Source: DATKPA01 sp051955985 (lineage in GTDB: Bacteria > Planctomycetota > Phycisphaerae > WQYP01). From it: DNA of 64,000 bases. Where the stretch lies: the NCBI GenBank assembly GCA_051955985.1, contig JBQCGD010000138.1:1-64000 (forward strand), read 5' to 3'. Each line of letters starts with the position of its first letter. The stretch's first letter is position 1. Position numbers and translations under genes: made by a program. Of this stretch, positions 25,386 to 34,488 are shown one piece after another. The notes under the pieces are model-generated. The model saw nothing but the letters and a program-made list of their open reading frames with translations. It did no database searches and had not been told where the DNA came from.

Positions 25386-26237
25386 TCAGGCGATGGAAGC
25401 GAGGAGGGCGAGTTCGGCGACGAGGTCCTGGAGGGTGTATTGGCGGGCGAGGTCGATGCGGAGGAACATGCCGTGGTTGTGGGAGGAATCGATGATGAGC
25501 ATGCGGTCGCCGATGACGGCGTAGCCTTCTTCCTGGGCCTGGTGGCCGCAGATGAAGAGGTCGGCCCACCAGGCGCGGCTGAGGGTGTTAAGGACTTCCT
25601 GGGACTGGTTTCGGCCCCAGATGAGGTGGTAGATCGGCCCATTGCGGGCGTAATCGGCCTGGGTGAGGTCGCGGCGGAGGACGGTCTGGTCGAAGGCGGC
25701 GAGGGAGCGGGCATCGGGGAGGGAGTGGCTGAGAAAGAGGCCGGTGACGGTGATGGCGGCCAGGGGCATGGAGTAAACGAAATTGCGGAAGGCCTCCTGG
25801 ACCCGCGCCGCGTCGCCGCGATAGGTGTTGTCGATGTACCGGGAGAAGCGGTCGGTGAGGTCGTAGCCATCCTTCATGATGGGGAGGCGCTGCACCTGGG
25901 CCATGTCGTGGTTGGCGAGCAGGAAGTGGACGCGGCCGGGGAACTGGCGGGCCCAGTCGCAGGCCTGGAGGAGCATTTCGAGGGAACGGTCCTCCCCCTG
26001 GGCGCCGAGGGCCCCGCCGTGAATGAGCTCCTGCAGGATCACGTGGCGATCGGGATTGCGGTCGAGTGCGGCGACCTTTCGGAAACGTTCGAAGTTGCGG
26101 GAATGGTTGTGGATGTCGCCGGCGACGAGGAGGTCGCCGGTGCCGGGGAAGCAGAGCATCTGTCCGTTGCGCAGAGGATCGGTGCGGTTCAATTCCGCGG
26201 CGGCATCGAGTGCTGGAATGGCTTTGTTAAACAGCAT
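25386..26237 (-). CDS. Calcineurin-like (PPP-type) metallophosphoesterase
   Basis: 283 residues. The metal-binding motifs of the PPP family occur in order: GDIHNH (about 41-46), a degraded second motif HVILQELIHGG (usually GDxVDRG), LLANHDMAQ (usually GNHE/D), GHQAQEEGY, and IDSSHNHG. The altered second block (no GDxVDRG) makes exact substrate uncertain. It lies 85 bp downstream of, and on the same strand as, a Ser/Thr kinase gene, suggesting a kinase-phosphatase pair acting on common targets (inference). Confidence 0.8.
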   Translation of the reverse strand: MLFNKAIPALDAAAELNRTDPLRNGQMLCFPGTGDLLVAGDIHNHSRNFERFRKVAALDRNPDRHVILQELIHGGALGAQGEDRSLEMLLQACDWARQFPGRVHFLLANHDMAQVQRLPIMKDGYDLTDRFSRYIDNTYRGDAARVQEAFRNFVYSMPLAAITVTGLFLSHSLPDARSLAAFDQTVLRRDLTQADYARNGPIYHLIWGRNQSQEVLNTLSRAWWADLFICGHQAQEEGYAVIGDRMLIIDSSHNHGMFLRIDLARQYTLQDLVAELALLASIA

Positions 26238-26322
26238 GGAACTTCCCGGGCGGACGCCCCTGGCTTTCGCCGAACTGCGTAATCATTCTGTCATCGGCCC
26301 AGACGACCAGCCAGACATGGGG

Positions 26323-27243
26323 TTATTCGAACATCTGGTCGTCTTTGCTTTCGTCGCGGCTCTCGGGAATCATCAGGGACTCCTTGGAGAGGCGTTTGAG
26401 CGGTCCTTCGACGTGCGCCACGGTGAGGGCGAGTTCCAGCCGCGGGATGACCGCGGTGAAATCCTGCGGGCGGTGCGAGGGGCGGTTCTGGACGCAATCC
26501 ATGATGACGCGGGAGAGGGGCATGGGGATTTGCGGATTGAGCTCGTGGGGCGCCTTGGGCTCGCGGTTTTCGTTGACGGGGGCGGTGGGGACGCTGGATT
26601 TGTCTTTCTTCTTGGGGATGAGGGTGGGGATGTGGTGGTCGGTGCAGCACCAGTACATGGTGGCGCCGAAGTTGAAGACGTCGGTGGCGGGGGTGAGTGG
26701 CCCGCGGCCGACCTGTTCGGGGGCGATGTAGTCAGGGGTTCCCTGGATGCGGGTTTTGACGGTACCGATGGAGCAGGACTGGCCAAAGTCGATGATCTTG
26801 GTGACGAACTTGTCATTGACGAGGATGTTGTTGGGCTTGATATCGGCGTGGACATAGCCAAGGCGGTGCATGGCGGCGAGGCCCTGGGCGACCTGGACGA
26901 AGATCTTGATGAGGGAGGAGAGTTTTTCGGGGCGTTGGACGTCGAGGGATTGGCCGTCGAAGAGTTCCATGAGGAGATAGAGTTCGGCGGTTTTGAGCAT
27001 TTTGCGGCGGCGGATCATGCGGATGGATTTGCGGAGGGAGGGGTGGTCGAACTGGGAGGCGATGGCGAATTCCTGTTCGGCCTGTTCGATGAAGCGGTCA
27101 TCGTCGGCGGATTTGCGGACGACGCGTTTGAGCGCGTAGACCTGGCCGGACTTCTTTTCGGAGACGGCGTAGATCGTGCTCCGCGCCCCGTAGCCGAGGC
27201 AGGAGATGATTTCGAAATCAGCGATTTCGGGCAGTGGGTCCAT
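26323..27243 (-). CDS. Hanks-type Ser/Thr protein kinase, stand-alone
   Basis: 306 residues, almost only a kinase domain. P-loop LGYGARSTIY (about 16-25), ATP-binding Lys in YALKRV, catalytic loop HADIKPNNIL (the usual HRD Arg is replaced by Ala: HAD), DFGQ, and GTPDYIAPEQ. No transmembrane or sensor domain is seen, unlike most bacterial kinases, so it is probably cytoplasmic. HAD instead of HRD marks a non-RD kinase not needing activation-loop phosphorylation (family knowledge). ATG 27243 is preferred over the upstream 27288 start because the domain begins there. First gene of the kinase-phosphatase pair. Confidence 0.88.
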   Translation of the reverse strand: MDPLPEIADFEIISCLGYGARSTIYAVSEKKSGQVYALKRVVRKSADDDRFIEQAEQEFAIASQFDHPSLRKSIRMIRRRKMLKTAELYLLMELFDGQSLDVQRPEKLSSLIKIFVQVAQGLAAMHRLGYVHADIKPNNILVNDKFVTKIIDFGQSCSIGTVKTRIQGTPDYIAPEQVGRGPLTPATDVFNFGATMYWCCTDHHIPTLIPKKKDKSSVPTAPVNENREPKAPHELNPQIPMPLSRVIMDCVQNRPSHRPQDFTAVIPRLELALTVAHVEGPLKRLSKESLMIPESRDESKDDQMFE

Positions 27244-27563
27244 GGTTGCCTGGTTCGCGATCACAGCACACCCTTTACGACGGAACAATTAGCATAACAC
27301 GACGGACCGCGGCAAGTGACGCGGCGCCGGCATGAAACACTGTTACCTATTCGGCCGCCGGTATTCGGGTGTTCGGAAGATTTTAGACACTTTGACCGAA
27401 CAGGGCCCGATAATGGCGACCAATGAACAGGAACTTCTCCCGGTCATGCGTGGAACAACGCACAGTGCATTGTTCCGGCGCGGGTGCGGCTGAAGGAATC
27501 GTGTAAGGGGGAACCCACCACGCCTGGTGGTCCACCACTGCGACTCAACTGGAAGGGGGAAAC
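27244..27563. other. Intergenic region without gene
   Basis: About 320 bp between two minus-strand genes. It holds two possible stem-loops (TGTTCGG/CCGAACA around 27371-27403, and CCACC/GGTGG near 27517-27531). No ORF with coding character was recognised. Confidence 0.4.
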
Positions 27564-28259
27564 TTACTGAAGCGAGCTGCGGAATCGGTCCGCATACGCC
27601 TTTTGCTGAGCGGTGGCTGGGGAGTGATTGGGGAGCAGGGAGTCCCATTGAAAGAGGACATGCTCTTTGGGAATGTTCAGGCGTTGTTGGAGTTCGTGAA
27701 CGAGGTGGTTTAGCTGGAGTGTTTGGGCATCCGACGGAAACTGCCGGTGTAAGTCAGCAGCCAAACAGATCCCGATAGCTCTGTTATAAGGTTTATCCGA
27801 ATAATAGCGAACGTCAGTATCGGGCCAGTTTGCGTACGGAGCGCTCACGCTCTGATAGTGCCACGCCGTGCCGATCTCCAGGTTGCCATCCATTCCGCCG
27901 TTCCCGGCGCCATCGACTACAAAATGGAAGTTTGCCCTGGGCCGCACCGTGTTGGGTGGAAGTTGACTGCCTCCTGTGACACGACCGTCGGCAAGGCTGG
28001 CGCAACTGGCGTCCAAGTCTTCCGATTCGTAGATGATGATATAGTCCCACCCGTCGGTCTGCAATGGGGCAGCGGTCTCGAAAATATCAGGAGGCGCGGA
28101 GACTGCGGCGGCCATGGGGCTGTCGCCGAGGGTTCCCCCCTCCATCAGCAGAAGGGCCCCTGCACTGATGGTGAGTGTCCCCACGAGGGCGCCCAGAACG
28201 GTCGCAACGCGTTTTTGACTCACAGGTTTTTTCCTGCTCGATCTGCTTTTATCGGCCAT
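27564..28259 (-). CDS. Membrane-anchored PGRP/Amidase_2-fold protein, probably non-catalytic
   Basis: 231 residues. A transmembrane anchor lies at about 20-40 (VATVLGALVGTLTISAGALLL). The rest resembles the peptidoglycan-recognition/N-acetylmuramoyl-L-alanine amidase fold: WDYIIIYESED, NFHFVVDGAGNG, GTAWHYQS and YNRAIGICLAADLHRQFPS. In the active family the first strand ends in a zinc-binding His (IIH), which is Tyr here, and the last zinc motif near the C-terminus is also not kept (VLFQWDSLLP). It may bind peptidoglycan without cutting it (inference). Confidence 0.6.
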   Translation of the reverse strand: MADKSRSSRKKPVSQKRVATVLGALVGTLTISAGALLLMEGGTLGDSPMAAAVSAPPDIFETAAPLQTDGWDYIIIYESEDLDASCASLADGRVTGGSQLPPNTVRPRANFHFVVDGAGNGGMDGNLEIGTAWHYQSVSAPYANWPDTDVRYYSDKPYNRAIGICLAADLHRQFPSDAQTLQLNHLVHELQQRLNIPKEHVLFQWDSLLPNHSPATAQQKAYADRFRSSLQ

Positions 28260-28424
28260 ACGTCGTAACCTGTGTATCGGCAAACGTGAAATCTTCGTCC
28301 ACTAATTTTGCGTGCGCCAGTGCTTACGCTTCATGAGGAAGCTGAGTTTCAACTGCCAAGCTCATCTATCAGGTCCAGTAAGCGGCACTATATCACACCT
28401 TGCGGGGGGCTTCACTCCGGATTT

Positions 28425-28688
28425 TTACTGCTTTTCGACTACGCCGATGATGGGGTCTTCGATGGTGCCGTCGGGGTTCAGGGAAAGGGGTTCCAGGGCA
28501 GCGGCGCGTCCGGCGGCCTCGGCTTCGGCATTGTCTGCATGGCGTTGGGCTTCGAGCTTGCGTCGTTCCGCGATGGCAACGGCGGCGACGACAAAGGAGC
28601 CCTGTGCGATGGCGCGAATGGTGACGACGGCCATGATCACCGATGCGAAGAGGATCATGAAGAATTGTGGTGTATCAAGCGTCGCCAT
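28425..28688 (-). CDS. Small membrane protein, unknown function
   Basis: 87 residues. One hydrophobic helix (about 9-32, FFMILFASVIMAVVTIRAIAQ) is followed by an Ala/Glu/Arg-rich segment likely to be a coiled helix (about 42-70). Divergent from the two-helix protein gene at 28871. No family recognised. ATG 28688 is selected because the preceding residues lack protein character. Confidence 0.55.
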   Translation of the reverse strand: MATLDTPQFFMILFASVIMAVVTIRAIAQGSFVVAAVAIAERRKLEAQRHADNAEAEAAGRAAALEPLSLNPDGTIEDPIIGVVEKQ

Positions 28689-28870
28689 ATCGGCTTCATC
28701 GACAGGAGGTTGGGGCGACTTTCGCAGAAACAGGCAATATTTGCCCCTAGAGGGAATCCGCATTTGCGGAAGTTCCTTGACGTTGGTCCGCCTGCCGCCT
28801 TAAAGTGAGTTGTAGAGCATGTCTGGCTTCCGGGCCCCTCGCTGGCCCGGCCTACCGCAGGAGAAGTGCA

Positions 28871-29905
28871 ATGGATCTTGAGAAACTCTCCACCCGAGCG
28901 CGCTTGACGCTGCTTCTGATCAGCTTTGTGGGTGTGCTTGTGACGGCCGCAGGAGCGGTGCTTCTGGCGGCGATCATCTCGCGCACGATGGTTCAGCCGA
29001 ACGCCATTGCGGCGGACTGGCTGGACGGGGTGATGCGTGCCCAAGGGCCGCTGGCGATCATTGGGGCGGGGCTGATGATTGCGCTGCTGCCGTGGGCCAT
29101 CTGGCCGCTGGTGTCGGTGGCGTTGCGGCGGGCGACGGATGCGCGTTTCCGGAATGAACAACTGCTGGGCACGCTGGAAGCGCAGCGGCAGATGCTTGAG
29201 AGCATCCGCGAAACGAGTTCGCTCTCGGATGCCGCCAAACAGGTGGCCTATCGCGCCAAGGACCTGGAAGCGTTGCGGCAGGCGATCCGGGAGGACATGG
29301 AGCGGCAGGATTTTGAGGCGGCGACGATCCTGGCGAACGAGATGGAGCGTCGTTTCGGCTACGGGAAGGAAGCGGACAAGTGGCGTGCGGAGATCAACCG
29401 GACGAGTGCGGAGGCGATCGAAGCGCGGATCCAGGAGACGAGCGACCACGTCGAGTCGCTGATCAAGCAGGGGCAGTGGATTGGGGCGATTCGCGAGACG
29501 GACCGGTTGAAGCGGCAATTCCCGGATCGCGTGGAGCCGTACACGCTGCGCGACCGGATCGACACGGCGCGGGACGACCACAAGCGTGAGCTGCTCAAGC
29601 AGTGGAAGGACGCGATCGCCAAGGATGATGTGGATTCGTCGCTTGCGTTGCTCAGGAAGCTGGACCAGTACCTCACGCCGTCGGAGGCGGACGCGTACAA
29701 AGAGAGCGCCCGGGACGTGTTCCGCAAGCGGCTGCAGCAGTTGCAGGCGCAGTTTGCGATTCACGTGCACGACAAGAACTGGGCGGAGGCGCTGCGGATC
29801 GGGAAGCAGATCACGGATGAATTTCCGAACACGCGGATGGCGGCGGAGGTGCGGGAGAAGCTGCCGGTGCTGCAGGAACGTGCGGCGCAGCCGGTTGCGG
29901 TGTGA
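28871..29905 (+). CDS. Membrane protein with helical repeat cytoplasmic domain
   Basis: 344 residues. Two transmembrane helices at about 10-40 and 58-85, then a long charged, helix-rich region with TPR-like paired helices (for example DHVESLIKQGQWIGAIRETD and LHVHDKNWAEALRIGKQITD-like segments to about 330). The start at 28871 is chosen because AGGAG lies 8 bases upstream. It may be a scaffold or assembly factor; no function can be assigned. Confidence 0.7.
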   Translation: MDLEKLSTRARLTLLLISFVGVLVTAAGAVLLAAIISRTMVQPNAIAADWLDGVMRAQGPLAIIGAGLMIALLPWAIWPLVSVALRRATDARFRNEQLLGTLEAQRQMLESIRETSSLSDAAKQVAYRAKDLEALRQAIREDMERQDFEAATILANEMERRFGYGKEADKWRAEINRTSAEAIEARIQETSDHVESLIKQGQWIGAIRETDRLKRQFPDRVEPYTLRDRIDTARDDHKRELLKQWKDAIAKDDVDSSLALLRKLDQYLTPSEADAYKESARDVFRKRLQQLQAQFAIHVHDKNWAEALRIGKQITDEFPNTRMAAEVREKLPVLQERAAQPVAV

Positions 29906-29931
29906 GCGTGTTGGGCCGGGGGAAGATTGTT

Positions 29932-29962
29932 CGGGCTCGCGGCGCCGGGCCCTTTTTTATGC
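29932..29962 (+). terminator. Possible terminator
   Basis: GC-rich imperfect stem (GGGC with GCCC around an inner GGCGCC) followed by six T residues, 27 bases after the preceding stop codon. Confidence 0.5.
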
Positions 29963-30217
29963 GCAGCGCGTCGCCGGCCAACGAGATGCCGCACTACTTG
30001 TATGTCACCCGGGGCGTGGGCCATCTTATGAAGATCCGGCTCTTCTGCCCGCCGGAGATCACGCTGATCACCGTTACCCGCACGGCGGCGAGGTTAACGT
30101 GACGTAAATGCATACCCCGGGCGGTGGGCGGGGGCTTGCCGATTTGCTTTAGCCAAGTCATAGTTTCTGAAAATTCTATGATCATCCGGAGAGTCCGCCG
30201 CAGGCAGGAACAGGCGA

Positions 30218-31996
30218 GTGTCGTTAGTCCTTTTCCATACTCGGAACGTGACCAGTGCCCTGAAGCGGCGTGCGCCGCTCGGCATTGACCTAGTGCTGCT
30301 CGCTGCACTTGCAGGGATCGCCGGGGGCGTGATCCTGTTCGGCGAGCGGTTCACGTCTCCATTTACCGACAAGGTGTCGATCGACCTCTCGTACTGGGCG
30401 CTTCCGCGATACGTTTTGTACACCGCGATGCGCGGCATTGCGGCCTACCTGCTTTCGCTGACGTTCACGCTGGTCTATGGAACCAGCGCCGCGCATTCCC
30501 CCAAGGCCGAGCGCGTGATGCTGCCGATTCTCGACATCCTGCAGGCGATTCCGGTTCTTTCGTTTCTGCCGGGGGCGGTGCTCTTTTTGATTGCGCTGTT
30601 TCCGCACAGCCAGGTGGGCCTTGAACTTGCGTGCATCCTGATGATCTTTACGGGGCAGGCGTGGAACATGACGTTCTCGTTTCACGGCTCGCTGAAAGGG
30701 ATTCCGGGTCCGCTGCGTGAAGTGGCCGCGCTGAACCGGTACTCGCGCTGGCAGACGTTCCGGTATCTCGAGGTGCCCTCGGCGATGATCGGGCTGATCT
30801 GGAATTCGATGATGTCGATGGCGGGCGGGTGGTTCTTTCTCACGACGGTGGAAGCGTTCACGCTGAAGGACCGCGACTTCCGGCTGCCAGGGCTGGGCTC
30901 TTACATGGCCGAGGCGAACCGCCGGCACGATTTCGGGGCCATCGTGGCCGGTTCGGCGGCGATGATCCTGATGATCATCGCGTTCGACCAGATCCTGTGG
31001 CGTCCGCTGGTGGTCTGGTCGCAGAAATTCAAGCTCGAGGAAAACAGCGAACAGCGCACGCCGCAATCCTGGCTGCTCAATCTTTTTGGGAAGTCCAACC
31101 TGCTGCTCTGGATCACGCGGCACTTCAAGAGCGAGCGGCCGAGGCTCCGGCTTCCCTTCGCACGCCGGGCAAAGGCGTCGGCGGGTATCCTGGATTATGC
31201 GGCGCCGTCCCGCGACACCGCTCTTCGCGCGGCAGGGCGCTGGGCGATTGCGATCGCCGCGCTTGGGCTCGCCGGGTACGGCCTGTACGCGCTCGCGTCG
31301 CTGATCTGGCGCGTTCCGCTGCTGGACACCCGCACGCACAATGACTGGCTGACGATCGTCCTGGCGTTGCTTACCTCGTTCGCCCGCATCTGCACAACGG
31401 TGTTTCTCGGTGCGCTATGGACGCTGCCGGTAGGGATCATCATCGGCCGGTCGCCGCGGCTCTCGAACATTTTCCAGCCGGTCATTCAGACGCTCGCCAG
31501 CTATCCGGCCCCGATGGTGTTTCCGATCGTGACGGCGGGCCTGTTCGCGCTGCACGTGCCGTTCAATCTGGGCTGCACGGTCCTGCTGCTGATGGGCGCG
31601 CAGTGGTACATTCTCTTCAACGTGATTGCCGGCGCGATGGCGATTCCGGCGGACCTGAAGGAAGTGGGCGTGGCCTATTCGATGCCGCGGAGTCAGCGTT
31701 GGACGCGGCTCTACATTCCGTGCGTTTTCCCGTACCTTGTCACGGGCCTGATCACGGCGGCGGGCGGCGCGTGGAACGCCACGATCGTTGCGGAATACCT
31801 GGATCCCGGCGCCGGCTCGGAGACGCACATAGCGTTTGGCCTGGGCGCGATCATCGCGAAGGCGACGGCGGACGGAAACTTTCCCATCCTCGCCGCCTCC
31901 ACGATCTCGATGGCCCTTTTCGTGGTGCTGCTGAACCGCTTCTTCTGGAAGCACCTTTACCGCCTTGCCGAAGAACGCTTTTCCATGAACACGTGA
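30218..31996 (+). CDS. ABC transporter permease, two fused permease domains
   Basis: 592 residues. Two BPD_transp_1 units are fused in one chain: the first spans about 75-270 (EAA-like loop LREVAALNRYSRWQTFRYLEVP), the second about 385-585 (LKEVGVAYSMPRSQRWTRLYIPCVFP). A hydrophilic linker of about 80 residues joins them. Relatives of the nitrate/sulfonate/bicarbonate class normally use two copies of one permease. GTG 30218 follows AGGAACAGG. The ATPase gene is 7 bases downstream. No solute-binding protein is encoded nearby, so the substrate is unknown. Confidence 0.88.
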   Translation: MSLVLFHTRNVTSALKRRAPLGIDLVLLAALAGIAGGVILFGERFTSPFTDKVSIDLSYWALPRYVLYTAMRGIAAYLLSLTFTLVYGTSAAHSPKAERVMLPILDILQAIPVLSFLPGAVLFLIALFPHSQVGLELACILMIFTGQAWNMTFSFHGSLKGIPGPLREVAALNRYSRWQTFRYLEVPSAMIGLIWNSMMSMAGGWFFLTTVEAFTLKDRDFRLPGLGSYMAEANRRHDFGAIVAGSAAMILMIIAFDQILWRPLVVWSQKFKLEENSEQRTPQSWLLNLFGKSNLLLWITRHFKSERPRLRLPFARRAKASAGILDYAAPSRDTALRAAGRWAIAIAALGLAGYGLYALASLIWRVPLLDTRTHNDWLTIVLALLTSFARICTTVFLGALWTLPVGIIIGRSPRLSNIFQPVIQTLASYPAPMVFPIVTAGLFALHVPFNLGCTVLLLMGAQWYILFNVIAGAMAIPADLKEVGVAYSMPRSQRWTRLYIPCVFPYLVTGLITAAGGAWNATIVAEYLDPGAGSETHIAFGLGAIIAKATADGNFPILAASTISMALFVVLLNRFFWKHLYRLAEERFSMNT

Positions 31997-32003
31997 GATC
32001 TTC

Positions 32004-33368
32004 ATGACTGCCCCTCCCACAACGCCGACCGCCGCCGCGACCGCCACCGCGGGTTCCATCATCTGCGAGGCGCGCAATGTTTCGGTCGCCTTCGGCAACC
32101 CGCCGCGGACGGTTCTGGCCGACGTGACGCTCGCGGCGAGGGAAGGGGAAGTGCTCGCGCTCCTGGGTCCCTCCGGGTGCGGCAAATCCACGCTTCTCCG
32201 GGTGATGATCGGGCTGCTCCCACCGACTTCCGGCGGAGTGCTCGCGCACGGCAAGCCGCTGACGACGGTCCATCCCGGGGTGGCGCTCGTCTTCCAGTCC
32301 TTCGCGCTTTATCCCTGGCTGACCGTCTCGGAAAACATCGCGGTCGCCCTCAACGGGCTCAACCTCTCCGCGGAGGAGGCACAGGCCCGCGTTGCCAATT
32401 GCATCGAGACCGTCGGCCTTGCCGGCTATGAAAGGGCGTACCCGAAGGAGCTCTCCGGCGGCATGAAGCAGCGTGTCGGCATTGCGCGCGCACTTGCCCG
32501 CGGGCCGGAGCTCCTGTGCATGGATGAACCCTTCTCCGCACTGGACGTCTTCACTGCCGAATCTCTTCGGTCGGAAGTCTATCGCCTATGGTCGCAGCCG
32601 AAGCGGGGAGAATCCCGGGGGGCGAATTCTGCGCCGCCGATCAAATCCGTGATGTTCATCACGCACATCATTGAAGAGGCCGTGTTCCTCGCCGACCGCA
32701 TCGTCATCATGGGGACGCGTCCCGGGCACATCCGGCAGATCATCAAGAACGACATTCCGCACCCTCGCGATTACCAGAGCTCCGCATTCCTTGCGATGGT
32801 GCAGCAACTCCACGACATCATCGTGTCCGAGCACCTCCCCGAAGCGCCTGCGGTCAAGGCGGGAGTGCCGAGCATCCTGCTTCCCGAACCGCTGCCGCAC
32901 GTCACGCTTTCCGAGATCTTCGGCCTGATGGAGCTTCTCCGGGACCGCGGCGGGCGCTCGGATGTCTTTGCGCTGGACACCGTCACCGCGTACGATTTCG
33001 GCCATACGCTCGCCGTGGTGAAGGCGGGCGAACTCCTCGGGCTGCTCGACACGCCGCGGAACAACGTCAATCTGACGCCGCTGGGCAACCGGCTGCTTGA
33101 CGCGGACATGGCGGGCCGCAAACCGCTGATCGCGCAGCAGCTCCGGACACTGAACACCTTCAAGTTCGTGCTGAAGCTCATGGAAGACTCGCCGAACCGG
33201 CAGGCGTCGAAGGATCTCGTCCTGGAAGAATTCGCGATCCACCTTCCAAGCGAGGATGTTGAGCACCTCCTCCAGGTCGTCATCGCGTGGGGCCGCTTCT
33301 GCGAGTTGTTCACGTACGCTCCGGAAACGGAACTGCTCTCGTTTGAGGCGGAAGGCCCAGCGGTTTAG
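32004..33368 (+). CDS. ABC transporter ATP-binding protein with AAA-associated C-terminal domain
   Basis: 454 residues. Walker A GPSGCGKSTL (about 54-63), Q-loop VFQSFALYPW, signature LSGGMKQRVGIARAL, Walker B LLCMDEPFSALD. The ATPase resembles the nitrate/sulfonate/taurine (SsuB/TauB) class. After it, residues about 290-440 form the AAA-associated C-terminal domain (YDFGHTLAVVKAGELLGLLDTP, FAIHLPSEDVEHLLQVVIAWGRF) seen in such ATPases that pair with fused permeases. Operon with the permease gene upstream. Confidence 0.9.
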   Translation: MTAPPTTPTAAATATAGSIICEARNVSVAFGNPPRTVLADVTLAAREGEVLALLGPSGCGKSTLLRVMIGLLPPTSGGVLAHGKPLTTVHPGVALVFQSFALYPWLTVSENIAVALNGLNLSAEEAQARVANCIETVGLAGYERAYPKELSGGMKQRVGIARALARGPELLCMDEPFSALDVFTAESLRSEVYRLWSQPKRGESRGANSAPPIKSVMFITHIIEEAVFLADRIVIMGTRPGHIRQIIKNDIPHPRDYQSSAFLAMVQQLHDIIVSEHLPEAPAVKAGVPSILLPEPLPHVTLSEIFGLMELLRDRGGRSDVFALDTVTAYDFGHTLAVVKAGELLGLLDTPRNNVNLTPLGNRLLDADMAGRKPLIAQQLRTLNTFKFVLKLMEDSPNRQASKDLVLEEFAIHLPSEDVEHLLQVVIAWGRFCELFTYAPETELLSFEAEGPAV

Positions 33369-33482
33369 CGAATCAACTCCTGCGGCCCGGCGGGAAGACA
33401 GCGTGCGGAGAGATGAACACAGCCACATGAAACGCCGGAAACGCATTTGCGCGCGGCAATTTACCTCCCCACTGCTCCCCCC

Positions 33483-33488
33483 TAAACT
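33483..33488 (+). promoter_or_regulatory. Promoter of fmt, probably giving a leaderless mRNA
   Basis: TAAACT with TTTACC 17 bases upstream. The -10 box ends 6 bases before ATG 33495, so transcription would begin at the start codon. Confidence 0.6.
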
Positions 33489-33494
33489 ATGCCC

Positions 33495-34478
33495 ATGAAC
33501 ATTGTTTTCCTCGGTTCCGGCGCCTTCGGCATTCCCTCGCTCAACGCGATCGCGCAGTCCCATCACAGGATCCTCCAGATCCTCTCCCAACCCGACCGCC
33601 CCGCCGGCCGCGGCAAGCACCTCACGCCGACGCCGGTCTCTCAATGGGCGCTCGACCGCGGCATCCCGCTCACGCGCACCGAAGACGCCAACGCCCCCGA
33701 CATCCTCCAGATGATCCGGGACATCAAGCCCGACGCACTCGTCGTCATTGCCTTTGGCCAGAAACTCTCGAACGACTTTCTCGCCCTCACGAAACACACT
33801 CCCATCAACCTCCACTCCTCGCTGCTGCCCAAGTACCGCGGGGCCGCTCCGATCAATTGGGCCGTCATCAACAATGATCCGATCGCGGGCGTGTGCGTGA
33901 TCGAAGTCACGCCGACCATGGATGCCGGCGACATCCTCGCCTCCGTTTCAACGCCGATCGATCCCGCGGAAACCGCGGGCGAACTCCACGACCGTCTCGC
34001 CCTTCTCGGGTCGCCGCTGCTCCCGAAAGTCCTCGACGAGCTCGCCGGTAACGCGCTTCACCGCACGCCGCAGGACCAAACCCTTGTGACCAAGGCCCGC
34101 AAACTCTCGCGTGAAATCGCGTGGGTCGATTTCACGCAAACCTCGCTCGCGGCCTCCGCCCGAATCCGCGGCCTCTCGCCGTGGCCGGGCGTGAAGGTGG
34201 AGCTCCTGCCGAGGAAAGCAGACGAAAAGCAGAGGCCCGTCGTCGCCACGATCGTGAAATGCCGCGCGACGGCCAACACGAATTCCAATTTTCCGGAGGA
34301 CTGCGGCACTGTGCTTCCCGACCGGACGATTGCCTGCGGTGTCGGCTCGCTGGAAATCCTCACGATTCAGCCCGAAGGCAAAAAGCCGATGGAACTGCAG
34401 GCCTTCGCCAACGGCTATCATCTCACCCCCGGCGCCAAACTCCGTTCGGTCCTCCCGCCGCCGGCCGCCGCGAAATGA
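33495..34478 (+). CDS. fmt: Methionyl-tRNA formyltransferase
   Basis: 327 residues. It formylates initiator Met-tRNA with 10-formyltetrahydrofolate. The N-terminal formyltransferase fold shows VFLGSGAFGIPSL, SQPDRPAGRGK, the folate/catalytic block NLHSSLLPKYRGAAPINWAV (Asn and His plus Arg) and VTPTMDAGDIL. A C-terminal OB-like tRNA-binding domain covers about 210-320. ATG 33495 is favoured by the promoter position; ATG 33489 is an alternative. Confidence 0.96.
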   Translation: MNIVFLGSGAFGIPSLNAIAQSHHRILQILSQPDRPAGRGKHLTPTPVSQWALDRGIPLTRTEDANAPDILQMIRDIKPDALVVIAFGQKLSNDFLALTKHTPINLHSSLLPKYRGAAPINWAVINNDPIAGVCVIEVTPTMDAGDILASVSTPIDPAETAGELHDRLALLGSPLLPKVLDELAGNALHRTPQDQTLVTKARKLSREIAWVDFTQTSLAASARIRGLSPWPGVKVELLPRKADEKQRPVVATIVKCRATANTNSNFPEDCGTVLPDRTIACGVGSLEILTIQPEGKKPMELQAFANGYHLTPGAKLRSVLPPPAAAK

Positions 34479-34488
34479 AAGGTTTCCG

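Noticed and set aside
29994..30308. Minus-strand ORF between the membrane protein and the ABC permease
   Set aside because: No ribosome-binding site or domain, and it overlaps the permease start. The area is better seen as a promoter region.
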